A DNA stretch of 64,000 nt, taken from CAVQFD01 sp963724695 (GTDB lineage: Bacteria; Acidobacteriota; Vicinamibacteria; Vicinamibacterales; CAVVIG01). Position 1 is the first letter of the stretch, and every line of letters starts with the position of its first letter. A program made the translations under genes and the position numbers. The notes under the pieces were generated by a model, which was not told where the DNA came from, did no database searches, and was given only the letters and a program-made list of their open reading frames with translations. The stretch is taken from positions 124,001 through 188,000 of the forward strand of contig CAVRVW010000012.1 in assembly GCA_963724695.1 (NCBI GenBank), written 5' to 3'. This document shows positions 40,986 through 49,002 of the stretch, in pieces.

Positions 40986-41780
40986 ATGCGACTTTTTCCG
41001 GCGCTGGTCTTTACCGTGGCGGCCGCCACCCTTTCGGCCTGCGCATCGAGCGGGCGCGGGGCCGTGCCTCCCGGCACGCCCCAGCCCGACCGTTTTCTCT
41101 TCGATCGGGGCAACGAGGCGCTCGAAGCCGAGCGCTGGCTGACCGCGCGTGAGTACTTCAAGCAGGTGACCGAAACCTACACCCAGAGCCCGTATCGACC
41201 GGACGCCAAGCTCGGCGTTGGCGATACGTATCTTGGCGAGAACACCGCCGAGGCGCTTGTTCTGGCGATCAACGAGTTCCAGGAATTTCTGTCCTTCTAC
41301 CCGACCCACGCACGGGCCGACTACGCTCAGTACAAGCTGGGCATGGCGCACTACCGGCAGATGCGTGCGCCTCAGCGCGATCAATCGGAGACGAGAGCAG
41401 CCCTCCGGGATTTCGAGGCCTTTGTCACGCGCTATCCGAACAGCGCGCTTCTGCCTGAAGTCCAGGCCAAGGTCCGCGAGATCCGCGACAGGTTGAGCGA
41501 AGCCGACTTCAGCGTGGGCCTCTTCTACTACCGCCAGCGTTGGTACCCGGGGGCGATCGACCGCCTCACGGCGGTGATGAAGGAGAACCCGGAGTACAGC
41601 AGGCGCGACCGGGTGTATTTCTATCTGGGAGAGTCGCTGATCAAGGTGGATCGAAACGCGGAGGCCCTGCCGTACTTCGAGAGGCTCATTGCCGAGTTCG
41701 AGGAGAGCGAACACCTCGAGGACGCGCGGCAGCGCGTCGCCACCATCAAGACACCAGCCGCCGCGAAGACTCCTCTTTAG
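40986..41780 (+). CDS. bamD: BamD-type outer-membrane assembly lipoprotein
   Basis: BamD is the lipoprotein partner of BamA in outer-membrane protein assembly. The signal peptide ends in a lipobox (LSACASSG). TPR-like repeats follow, including WLTAREYFKQVTETYTQSPYRPDA and EFLSFYPTHARADYAQYKLG, typical of YfiO/BamD. I chose the ATG at 40986, which gives a clean signal peptide; the ATG at 40977 would add three residues. A TAGAAT at 40969-40974 could give a nearly leaderless transcript. The 3' end overlaps the converging pgsA gene by 35 bases. This indicates a diderm envelope. Confidence 0.88.
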   Translation: MRLFPALVFTVAAATLSACASSGRGAVPPGTPQPDRFLFDRGNEALEAERWLTAREYFKQVTETYTQSPYRPDAKLGVGDTYLGENTAEALVLAINEFQEFLSFYPTHARADYAQYKLGMAHYRQMRAPQRDQSETRAALRDFEAFVTRYPNSALLPEVQAKVREIRDRLSEADFSVGLFYYRQRWYPGAIDRLTAVMKENPEYSRRDRVYFYLGESLIKVDRNAEALPYFERLIAEFEESEHLEDARQRVATIKTPAAAKTPL

Positions 41781-42372
41781 GCTGCGCGGCTTCAGGCGCC
41801 GTCACTTCAGGTGTCTTCGGGGCCGACGCCGACAGGTTGACCCGGCGGAAATAGTCGGCGCCGGACCAGAGGGCCGCCACCACGACGACCCACAACGCCA
41901 CGTTCCCGACGACGAACAGGCCTGGGAAGTACACATCCCCGAGGATCAAGGCCAGGATGGCCACGACCTGCGCGACCATCTTGATCTTTCCGAGCGGCGA
42001 GGCCGGCATCTCCACGCCGCGGGAGTAGGCGAGGCTCCGCAGGCCGGTAACGGCGATTTCGCGGCCGATGATGACCGCGACCATCCAGGCCGGAGCGAGG
42101 CCCATCTGCACGAGCGAAATCAAGGCGGCCGAAATGAGCAGCTTGTCCGCCAGCGGGTCGATGACCTGCCCGAAGGCCGTGACCTGCTTGCGGCGCCGCG
42201 CCAGGTACCCATCGAGCCAGTCCGTGAACGACGCCACCCCGAAGATCGCCGCGCCCACGAGCTCTTCCCGCATGCCGAGGATGAGCCGGCCGTCCGAGCG
42301 CGTGAGCAGGACCACGACGAGCAGCGGCACCAGGAAGATACGCGTCACGCTGAGCGCGTTCGGAAGGTTCAT
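41746..42372 (-). CDS. pgsA: CDP-diacylglycerol-glycerol-3-phosphate 3-phosphatidyltransferase
   Basis: PgsA makes phosphatidylglycerol phosphate in the inner membrane. The CDP-alcohol phosphatidyltransferase motif DG-x2-AR-x8-G-x3-D-x3-D is intact (DGYLARRR...FGQVIDPLADK). Several membrane helices are visible. I chose ATG 42372 (MNLPNALSVTRIFLVP); the longest frame adds six residues. The C-terminal tail is charged and Pro/Ala-rich. It diverges from the sugar nucleotidyltransferase gene over a 38-base gap holding a palindromic -10. Confidence 0.94.
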   Translation of the reverse strand: MNLPNALSVTRIFLVPLLVVVLLTRSDGRLILGMREELVGAAIFGVASFTDWLDGYLARRRKQVTAFGQVIDPLADKLLISAALISLVQMGLAPAWMVAVIIGREIAVTGLRSLAYSRGVEMPASPLGKIKMVAQVVAILALILGDVYFPGLFVVGNVALWVVVVAALWSGADYFRRVNLSASAPKTPEVTAPEAAQPKEESSRRLVS

Positions 42373-42388
42373 GGGCGGGTGCGGGCAC

Positions 42389-42398
42389 ATGATATCAT
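42389..42398. promoter_or_regulatory. Palindromic -10 element shared by pgsA and the nucleotidyltransferase gene
   Basis: ATGATATCAT is a perfect ten-base palindrome in the 38-base gap between divergent genes. Read on either strand it gives TGATATCAT, an extended -10 (TG-n-TATCAT). The plus-strand hexamer ends 12 bases before ATG 42411; the minus-strand hexamer ends about 16 bases before ATG 42372. A symmetric bidirectional promoter is the simplest reading. Confidence 0.5.
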
Positions 42399-42410
42399 CG
42401 GAAGTTCTCT

Positions 42411-43466
42411 ATGAAAGCGATCCTGCTCGCCGGGGGCAAAGGCACGCGCCTTCGTCCTTTGACCATTCACACGCCGAAGCCGATCGTCCCGATCTTCGAG
42501 CGACCCTTTCTGCACTATCAACTCGACCTGCTGAAACGCGTCCCGGAGATCGACGAGGTGATCCTCAGCCTCAACTATCAGCCGCGTCGCATCGAGGAGA
42601 TCTTCGGAGACGGAAGCGACGCGGGGCTGAGCCTCAAGTACGTCGTCGAGCCGGCGCCGCTCGGGACGGCCGGCGCCATCCGCTACGCGGGCGAATCGCT
42701 GCGGGAGTCGGTCGTCGTTTTCAACGGCGATGTGCTCACCGAAATCGACCTTGCGGCCGTCATCCGGCTGCACCGCGAGCGCCGGGCGAAGGCGACGATC
42801 GTGCTCACGCCGGTGGACAACCCGAGCGCCTATGGCCTGGTCGAAACCGACCGGGACGGCAACATCTCCCGCTTTCTCGAGAAGCCGAACCCCGACGAGA
42901 TCACCTGCAACACGATCAACGCCGGCATCTACATTCTCGAGCCGGACACGTTCGACCGGATTCCGAAGGACACGCCGTGGTCGATCGAGCGGAGCTTCTT
43001 TCCTTCGCTGATCGACCGACGGGAGACCTTCGTCGCGTACGTGTACGACGGCTACTGGATCGACATCGGCACGCCGGAGAAGTATCTGCAGGTGCATCGC
43101 GATATCATGGACGGCCGGTATCACATGCCGCCTTTCGTGTCTGCACCAGGGACCGCGTGGGTCTCTCCACAGGCCCGGATCGAAGATGGTGCGCGCGTCG
43201 AGGGACCGTGCTTTGTCGACGAGGGGACGGTCGTCAAAGCCGGTGCGCGCATCGGCCCGTACAGCGTCGTCGGCCGGCAGTGCCATATCGAAGAGCGCGC
43301 CGCGATCGAAGATTCGATCGTGTGGGCCAATACCCGCGTCAGCCAGGAAGCGGTCGTCCGGCACTCGATACTCGGACGCCAGTGTCACGTGGGCCGCAAC
43401 GCGACGCTCGACAACGGTGCGCTGCTCGGCGACAAGTCCGTGGTGACCGACTTCAGCCGGCTCTAG
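42411..43466 (+). CDS. Sugar-1-phosphate nucleotidyltransferase (mannose-1-phosphate guanylyltransferase-like)
   Basis: The enzyme activates a sugar-1-phosphate with an NTP. The N-terminal signature LLAGGKGTRLRPLT and the substrate loop VVFNGDVLTEID are present, with GYWIDIGTPEKY in the middle. A C-terminal left-handed beta-helix of hexapeptide repeats (IEDGARV, IEERAAI) follows, as in GMPPB-type enzymes. The adjacent phosphomannomutase supports a GDP-mannose role, but dTDP-glucose or UDP-glucose types cannot be excluded. Confidence 0.85.
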   Translation: MKAILLAGGKGTRLRPLTIHTPKPIVPIFERPFLHYQLDLLKRVPEIDEVILSLNYQPRRIEEIFGDGSDAGLSLKYVVEPAPLGTAGAIRYAGESLRESVVVFNGDVLTEIDLAAVIRLHRERRAKATIVLTPVDNPSAYGLVETDRDGNISRFLEKPNPDEITCNTINAGIYILEPDTFDRIPKDTPWSIERSFFPSLIDRRETFVAYVYDGYWIDIGTPEKYLQVHRDIMDGRYHMPPFVSAPGTAWVSPQARIEDGARVEGPCFVDEGTVVKAGARIGPYSVVGRQCHIEERAAIEDSIVWANTRVSQEAVVRHSILGRQCHVGRNATLDNGALLGDKSVVTDFSRL

Positions 43467-43476
43467 AGGACTCGCC

Positions 43477-44829
43477 ATGGTGCATCCCGGTATCTTCAAA
43501 GCGTACGACGTCCGCGGCACCTACCCGGACGAGATCGACGAAGGCGGCGCGAGGGCCATCGGCGCGGCCTTCGTCGCCTACCTGAAGGCCCGGCGCATCG
43601 CGGTCGGCCGTGACATGCGGCTGTCGTCGCCGTCCCTGGCGGCGGCTTTCATCGAGGGCGCCACGGCCCAGGGCGCAGACGTCGTGGACTACGGGATGAT
43701 CCCGACCGACGTGCTCTACTTCGCGGTGGCGCGCGACGGCCACGACGGCGGCGTCGAGGTCACTGCCTCGCACAACCCGAAGCAGTACAACGGCATGAAG
43801 ATGGTGCGGCGGGAGGCCTTCCCGCTGAGCGGCGAGGAGGGAATTGCCGAGATCCGCACCATGGTCACCGGCGGCGGCGCACCGGCCACGGCGGACAGGC
43901 GCGGTCAGGTCTCCTCGAGCGACATCATCGCGCCGTACATCGAGCACGTGATGTCGTTCATCGACGAGGGGCTCATCAAGCCGTTCAAGGTCGTGCTCGA
44001 CGCCGGCTGCGGCATGGGCGGCCTGATCGGGCCGTTGCTCTTCGACCGGCTCCCTTGCACCACGTCGAGGCTCTGCTTCACCATCGACGGCCGCTTCCCG
44101 ACCCACGAGGCCAACCCGCTGCTCGAAGAAAATCGGCGCGACATCGTGGAGCGTGTGCTGGCCGATGGCGCGGACATCGGCATCGCGTGGGACGGCGACG
44201 CGGACCGCTGCTTCTTCATCGACGGCGCGGGCGAGTTCGTGTCGGGCGACTTCATCACGGCACTCCTGGCCGAAGCCTTCCTGCTCAAACACCCCGGGTC
44301 GACGATCATCTACGACTTGCGGGCGAGCTATGCCGTGCGGGACGTCGTCGAGCGCTACGGCGGCACCTCGCTGATGAACCGGGTGGGGCACGCGTTCTTC
44401 AAGCGCCGGATGCGCGAGACCAACGGGATCTTCGGCGGCGAGGTGACCGGGCACTATTACTTCCGGGACAACTTCTACGCGGACAACGGATTCATCCCGG
44501 CGCTGCTCATCCTCGAGCTGATGTCGAAGAAGGGTCAGAGCCTGCGCGATCTATTGAAGCCGCTCCGGGAGCGGTACTTCATCTCGGGCGAAATCAACAC
44601 CAAGCTCGCCAGCATGGATGCCGTGCCCGGACGGCTCGCCGAGATCGCCGCCCGGTATGCCGACGGCCGTCAGTACACGCTGGACGGCCTCTCGGTCGAG
44701 TACGCCGACTGGCACTTCAATGTCCGGGCGTCCAACACCGAGCCGTTGCTCCGCCTGAACCTCGAGGCGACGACGCCGGAGATGATGGAGCGGAAGCGCG
44801 ACGAGGTGCTCTCCCTCATCCGTGCGTGA
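43477..44829 (+). CDS. manB: Phosphomannomutase/phosphoglucomutase
   Basis: This alpha-D-phosphohexomutase interconverts hexose 6- and 1-phosphates. Its motifs are in order: the catalytic Ser in TASHNPKQYNGMK near residue 97, the metal loop DGDADR, the sugar-binding GEVTGHYYFRD and the phosphate-binding RASNTEPLLRLN. The 450-residue length is typical. It follows the nucleotidyltransferase by ten bases; together they would convert mannose-6-phosphate to GDP-mannose. Confidence 0.93.
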   Translation: MVHPGIFKAYDVRGTYPDEIDEGGARAIGAAFVAYLKARRIAVGRDMRLSSPSLAAAFIEGATAQGADVVDYGMIPTDVLYFAVARDGHDGGVEVTASHNPKQYNGMKMVRREAFPLSGEEGIAEIRTMVTGGGAPATADRRGQVSSSDIIAPYIEHVMSFIDEGLIKPFKVVLDAGCGMGGLIGPLLFDRLPCTTSRLCFTIDGRFPTHEANPLLEENRRDIVERVLADGADIGIAWDGDADRCFFIDGAGEFVSGDFITALLAEAFLLKHPGSTIIYDLRASYAVRDVVERYGGTSLMNRVGHAFFKRRMRETNGIFGGEVTGHYYFRDNFYADNGFIPALLILELMSKKGQSLRDLLKPLRERYFISGEINTKLASMDAVPGRLAEIAARYADGRQYTLDGLSVEYADWHFNVRASNTEPLLRLNLEATTPEMMERKRDEVLSLIRA

Positions 44830-44846
44830 TAGACTTTTCGGTATTA

Positions 44847-44871
44847 CCGGGCCTGACGGCGTCAGGCCCGG
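44847..44871 (+). terminator. Perfect hairpin after manB
   Basis: CCGGGCCTGAC and GTCAGGCCCGG form an 11-base-pair perfect stem with a three-base loop, 17 bases after the manB stop. There is no T run, so it may act as a weak terminator or as a transcript-end or processing structure before the tRNA. Confidence 0.45.
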
Positions 44872-44883
44872 CGGCGTCTGCGA

Positions 44884-44957
44884 GCGGGCTTAGCATAGTG
44901 GTAATGTCCTGGCTTCCCAAGCCAGTTAGACGGGTTCGATCCCCGTAGCCCGCTCCA
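44884..44957 (+). tRNA. tRNA-Gly (anticodon CCC)
   Basis: The acceptor stem GCGGGCT pairs with AGCCCGC, and the anticodon stem CTGGC/GCCAG encloses the loop TTCCCAA with anticodon CCC, decoding GGG. The T arm contains GGTTCGATCC. The CCA end is encoded (44955-44957). All arms fold without mismatch in the acceptor and anticodon stems. Confidence 0.96.
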
Positions 44958-44960
44958 CTA

Positions 44961-45668
44961 TTACTTCCGCAGAGAGTACTTCGCGAGCGCGTCCGGGAAG
45001 GCACGGACCCAGCCGGAGGCGTCGACGTACCGTCCTTCAAGACATCCTTGACCATCGTCCCTGGTCCGTAGGCGTCCCGCATGTCGTCCTTGTTCGCGTC
45101 GATGACGGTGCCCTTGAGCGCGACGCCCGCGAATAGACCCTTCGACCTCGAGTACCGACAGGATCTGAGCATTCAGCTTCCCGTCGGTCGAGGCGCCGGC
45201 TTCACGGCCGATGGGGCCCGCCGCGACTGAGGCGTCGCCTCCGAGCTCCACCTTGCTCGACAGCAGGCTGTTCATCCCATCCTCGTTCATGAACAACATG
45301 ATGAAGTCGGTGACTTCGACGCCGAGCTGGAAGCCAAAGCTCCCACCGCCCAGGCCGAAGTACGCCGGAGCGCTCCAGCCGTTTGGAGTGCGACAGCTCG
45401 CCACGCCGCGGCCGCCACGGCCACCGACGCCGAAGGCCGCTTTCACAACTTCCGGGAACACCGCGACGCATTCGGCGTCGGCCAGCACGTCGGCCGGAAT
45501 CGCCTTGTCAGGGGCGCCCATGATCTCCTGGAACACTCTCGCCGCCTTCTGCGACTGGCTCACCTCGTCCTTGATATCCTTCGGAACTTCCTGAGCTGCG
45601 GTCACGTTTGCCATCAAGCCCACGGCGATGGCGCCGAGGGTCAGCAGTGTCTTTGAAGCGCGTGTCAT
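44961..45668 (-). CDS. SYLF/Ysc84-type lipid-binding protein (two frameshifts)
   Basis: The exported protein has a signal peptide and a SYLF domain (GRGGRGVASCRTPNGWSAP, GVEVTDFIMLFMNEDGM), a fold that binds phosphoinositide-type lipids in eukaryotes. The start ATG (45668) follows a GGAGG site. The frame breaks twice: an extra G/C at 45155-45156 (corrected reading AQILSYSRSKGLFAGV) and a missing base near 45042 (corrected VLEGRYVDASGWV). The frame between them is clearly the family sequence (GTVIDANKDDM), and the total length is in register. The gene ends four bases after the tRNA-Gly CCA. Confidence 0.82.
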   Translation of the reverse strand: MTRASKTLLTLGAIAVGLMANVTAAQEVPKDIKDEVSQSQKAARVFQEIMGAPDKAIPADVLADAECVAVFPEVVKAAFGVGGRGGRGVASCRTPNGWSAPAYFGLGGGSFGFQLGVEVTDFIMLFMNEDGMNSLLSSKVELGGDASVAAGPIGREAGASTDGKLNAQILSVLEVEGSIRGRRAQGHRHRREQGRHAGRLRTRDDGQGCLEGRYVDASGWVRAFPDALAKYSLRK

Positions 45669-45822
45669 TTCAATCCCCTCCACACTCGGGTTAGTGTCTC
45701 GATCCTGCGCTACGCTCTCACTGCTTAAGATTTGCAAGCCTGACGCCAACCGAAAATGTGCGGCTCCGGCCGCACCTCTGCTGGTTTCGAGTGGCCGCAG
45801 ACTGTGATACAAACCGTCACCC

Positions 45823-46648
45823 ATGCGGATTCCGACTCGAGTCCTCAAGCGAATCCCGGTGTGCCGAAGTCTGGTCGCTCGCATCCACGATCTCGAGAGG
45901 GCAGGTTCAGGACACGTCGCGCTTCGATCCGGTCATGGACGAGGTTCTGAGACTTCACGGAACCATGCCCATGCCGCCGGCCAGCCTCAGAATGCGCGTC
46001 GGGGGCTCTCCGTCACCGACAGAGTTTCTGCATGTCGGGCTCAACTGCATGACGGACATCGAAAAGTGTCTGCCACCCGAACGGCCAAGCCTGGACCGGT
46101 TTGCGAACATCCTGGACTTCGGGTGCGGCTGCGGGCGGACGCTGCGCTGGTTTGAGATCCGGAAGGTTCAGGGTCCACTGCTGCACGGGTGCGACATCGA
46201 TGCCGAAGCGATCGAATGGTGTCGTGCGCACCTCGGTCCGCGATTCACATTCCAGCACGTCGGCGTGCCGCCTATGCCGTATGCCGGGGACCAGTTCGAT
46301 CTCGTGTACGGGATCTCGGTCTTCTCCCACCTTCCGGAGGAGATGCAGTTCGCATGGCTGGCGGAGCTGCGCCGCATCCTCCGCCCGGGCGGGCTTCTTC
46401 TGGCGTCATTCCATGGCCCGCACTTGTTCAGGGGAACAGCCGCTCTGGACGCGCGCGCCTTTCAGGCCCGCGGGTTCGCCTATGTCACCTCGGGCGCCAC
46501 CGCCGGTTTGCCGGACTTCTACCAGACGGCGTATCACACGCACGCGTACATACGTGAGACATGGTCCCGTTATTTCGAGGTTCGTGACGTGCTGCCCAGC
46601 GCCTTGAACGGCCATCAGGACGTGGCCGTCGTTCAGAAGAAAGCCTAG
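45823..46648 (+). CDS. Class I SAM-dependent methyltransferase (frameshifted)
   Basis: The SAM-binding motif ILDFGCGCGRTLRW, the acidic HGCDIDAEAIEW and the post-I block DLVYGISVFSHLPEEMQ identify a Rossmann methyltransferase of unknown substrate. The natural start MRIPTRVLKRIPVCRS at 45823 lies in one frame and the rest in another. Removing one G from GGG at 45899-45901 joins them as LERQVQDTSRF; the span is 826 bases, 3n+1. A TACAAA hexamer ends nine bases before the ATG. A perfect hairpin (45758-45775) lies upstream. Confidence 0.78.
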
Positions 46649-46667
46649 CCGCCCCAGTTCGCGCCTG

Positions 46668-47600
46668 TTAGCTCTCTTCCTCGGTCACGGTCCAGTTCGC
46701 GTCCGGATCGAACTGGGTCATCGCGGAGGCGATCTTCGCGGTGTCTTCACCAAGGTCCCGCTCGTACACGAGGCCGTCGTGGCTGACCATGAAGGTCTTC
46801 ACGCCGCTCACCAGGTACTGCGCCGGCCACGCGACGAGAGCGAAGCCGCCGATCATGTGTCCGTTGACCATGAAGTCCATCTCGCCGAGCGGCGCCGACT
46901 TCCCCTGCGCCGTGAGGACCTTGTAGAAGTACCCGTGATACGGCTCGTTCTTGCTGGTGTAGCCTTCGGCTATCGCGCGGGCAATCGGCTCACTGATGGG
47001 GCTCTCCGGGCCGCCGTCCCCGCCCTTCCAGTAGAGCCCGTCGCGTTTCCCAGGAGTGCTGATGACGCGCTGGGCGTACTGTTTCACGCCCGTCTTCTCG
47101 GGATCCAGGGCGGCGTACTGCTGCTGCGCCTCGACGTAACCGCGGCACACAGCGATCGTGTCGAGCTCGTTCGCGCCAATCTGGCGCAGAAGGCCCTCGT
47201 AGCGGCCCTCAGCCGCGTCCCATATCCATCGGCCGTCTATCTGGACGATCGGAGTGGCGATAGGGAATGCGTCGTTGCCGACCTGGAGCGTGGCACGACC
47301 AGGATTCGAGGGGTCCTTCACGATGGTGGTCTTCTCCCGCGCGAGCCGGACCAGGTCGGCGCGTTCCTTCTCGTCCTGCACGGCGTCCCCGGAAACGACC
47401 AGGTCCCTTCCTTCCGGCCCGAACATCGCGAGCAGCGCCGGCACGTCGCCGGCGGCAGCCTGTACTATGGCTTCGACCGCCTCCTCCGGTGAGGCGAACG
47501 TGGTCTGTGCCTGGGTCTGACAAGCGGCGGAAAGCCCGAGCGTCACGAGGCAGACCATCGCGAGCGCGGCGCCAAAGCTTCTCGTCATGTCCTTCCTCAT
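46668..47600 (-). CDS. DUF2950 family exported protein
   Basis: The 310-residue protein has a signal peptide with a Cys after the hydrophobic core (GLSAACQTQAQ), so it may be a lipoprotein. The DUF2950 pattern is clear: FASPEEAVEAIVQAA, a central WIWDAAEGRYEGLLRQIGANE and GGFALVAWPAQYLVSGVKTFMV. The function is unknown. It usually travels with DUF3300, as here, where the DUF3300 gene ends four bases upstream. Confidence 0.88.
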   Translation of the reverse strand: MRKDMTRSFGAALAMVCLVTLGLSAACQTQAQTTFASPEEAVEAIVQAAAGDVPALLAMFGPEGRDLVVSGDAVQDEKERADLVRLAREKTTIVKDPSNPGRATLQVGNDAFPIATPIVQIDGRWIWDAAEGRYEGLLRQIGANELDTIAVCRGYVEAQQQYAALDPEKTGVKQYAQRVISTPGKRDGLYWKGGDGGPESPISEPIARAIAEGYTSKNEPYHGYFYKVLTAQGKSAPLGEMDFMVNGHMIGGFALVAWPAQYLVSGVKTFMVSHDGLVYERDLGEDTAKIASAMTQFDPDANWTVTEEES

Positions 47601-47604
47601 CGCC

Positions 47605-48897
47605 TTACCTCCGCCGTCCGCCGCCGCCGCCGCCGCCGCGCGAGCCCATGCTGGACGCTCCGCGCGAGCTGCTGCCGCTGGCGCGGCCAGCGCCGTAGGA
47701 ACCTCCGGAGCTCCCGCTGAAGGAACTGCCGCCGCTACGAGTCGAGGTCTGGGGCACGCTGCGGCTGCCAACGCGGTCGCCGCCGCCGCTACCCGAGGGT
47801 CGGCTGGCGCTGGTCGCGGTCGCGCCGCCGGATGGACGGCTTGCACCCCCTGCACCGGCCGTACGATTGGTCGCCCCCGCTCCTGCGCTTGCCGCGCCTG
47901 TGCGCGTGCTGCCGCCGTACCTGTTGGCCGTCGCCGTGTTCGAATAGGGCGCGCCGCCGCGGTGGCTCGGGTTGTGCGACCAGTTGCTGTTGCCGCGGTT
48001 GATGTTCCCGGTGTTGATGTTGCCGGTATTGATGTTGTTGTGGCGGACGAAGTTGTTGTTGTTGTTGATGTAGACGTTTCCGCCGCCGCCCCAGCCACAC
48101 CCGTAGCCCCAGCCCCCGCTAATCCCGATGCCCACCGCCACTCCCACGCCGAACCCAATCCATGCCGCGCCCGGTGGGTAAGGCGGGTAGTAGATCGGAG
48201 GGTATGGGTAATACAGCGGGGGGCCCCAGATTACCGTCGGACTGTAGGTCGGAACGTAGACCACCTGCGTGCTGGTAGGCTGGATCTCGATGACGGTCTT
48301 GGTCTCGACGACCTTGGTCTCGACCTTCTGCTGCTCGGTCGTGTCAAGCTTTCCCGCCGATTTCGCCTTGGCCCTGAGGCGTTGCACCGCGTCCATCACG
48401 TCGCTTTGCTGCTCGAGAAAGGCGTTTCCGAGATTGTGCGTCCAGGTGATGTCTTCGGTCAGGCGCTTCAAGAGATCCGGAACGACAACCGTGGCCTGAA
48501 CGCTCGGATCCCAGGACTGCTTCTCGACCTCGGCCGTGAGGGCGTCGCCCTTCAGCGTTGGATTCTTCGCGAGCCACTGCTGGGCTTGCACGAGCTCGAG
48601 CGGGTATGTCGAGGCCACCAGCGACTGGGACAACAGAGGGTCGGGATAGAGCGCAATTGGCGCCACCAGCGACTCGAGCTGGTCGCCGGTGAGCTTGACG
48701 GCGGTCTCGGTGCCGGCTGCGCCCTGGGGTGCAGCCGGCTTCGCGGTCGTGGCCGACGCCGGAGTCTGCGTAGCCGGAGCGGCAGTCGGGTTGGCCTGCG
48801 CGATCAGCGCCGCGTTACCCGATATAAGCAGCACGCAGCACAGCCCTGCGACCCCACGAACCATCGCGCTGCGCCTGTCAAATCCTCGGATACGCAT
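47605..48897 (-). CDS. DUF3300 family exported protein
   Basis: A signal peptide precedes the DUF3300 domain (QLESLVAPIALYPDPLLSQSLVASTYPLE is its hallmark region; only part is quoted as LVAPIALYPDPLL). The middle has a Pro/Tyr-rich and a Gly-rich hydrophobic stretch, then an Asn-rich segment from three near-identical 15-base units (NINTG). The tail is Ser/Gly/Arg-rich. The ATG at 48897 is chosen; a GTG at 48909 adds four residues. Probably an envelope-associated protein; the activity is unknown. Confidence 0.87.
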   Translation of the reverse strand: MRIRGFDRRSAMVRGVAGLCCVLLISGNAALIAQANPTAAPATQTPASATTAKPAAPQGAAGTETAVKLTGDQLESLVAPIALYPDPLLSQSLVASTYPLELVQAQQWLAKNPTLKGDALTAEVEKQSWDPSVQATVVVPDLLKRLTEDITWTHNLGNAFLEQQSDVMDAVQRLRAKAKSAGKLDTTEQQKVETKVVETKTVIEIQPTSTQVVYVPTYSPTVIWGPPLYYPYPPIYYPPYPPGAAWIGFGVGVAVGIGISGGWGYGCGWGGGGNVYINNNNNFVRHNNINTGNINTGNINRGNSNWSHNPSHRGGAPYSNTATANRYGGSTRTGAASAGAGATNRTAGAGGASRPSGGATATSASRPSGSGGGDRVGSRSVPQTSTRSGGSSFSGSSGGSYGAGRASGSSSRGASSMGSRGGGGGGGRRR

Positions 48898-49002
48898 TAG
48901 CCCTTGCACTTCCTTCCAGCCAACCGGCCAAGTTTCAGACTACCACACCGGGGTGCCTGTCTCCCGTGCACGGTCGCGTGACCCGTGGCAAGATGTGGTC
49001 CC

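Noticed and set aside
47601..48158. Extension of the DUF2950 frame to 48158
   Set aside because: The extra residues are Ala/Thr/Arg low-complexity mirrors of the DUF3300 gene on the same strand in another frame; the signal peptide begins at 47600.
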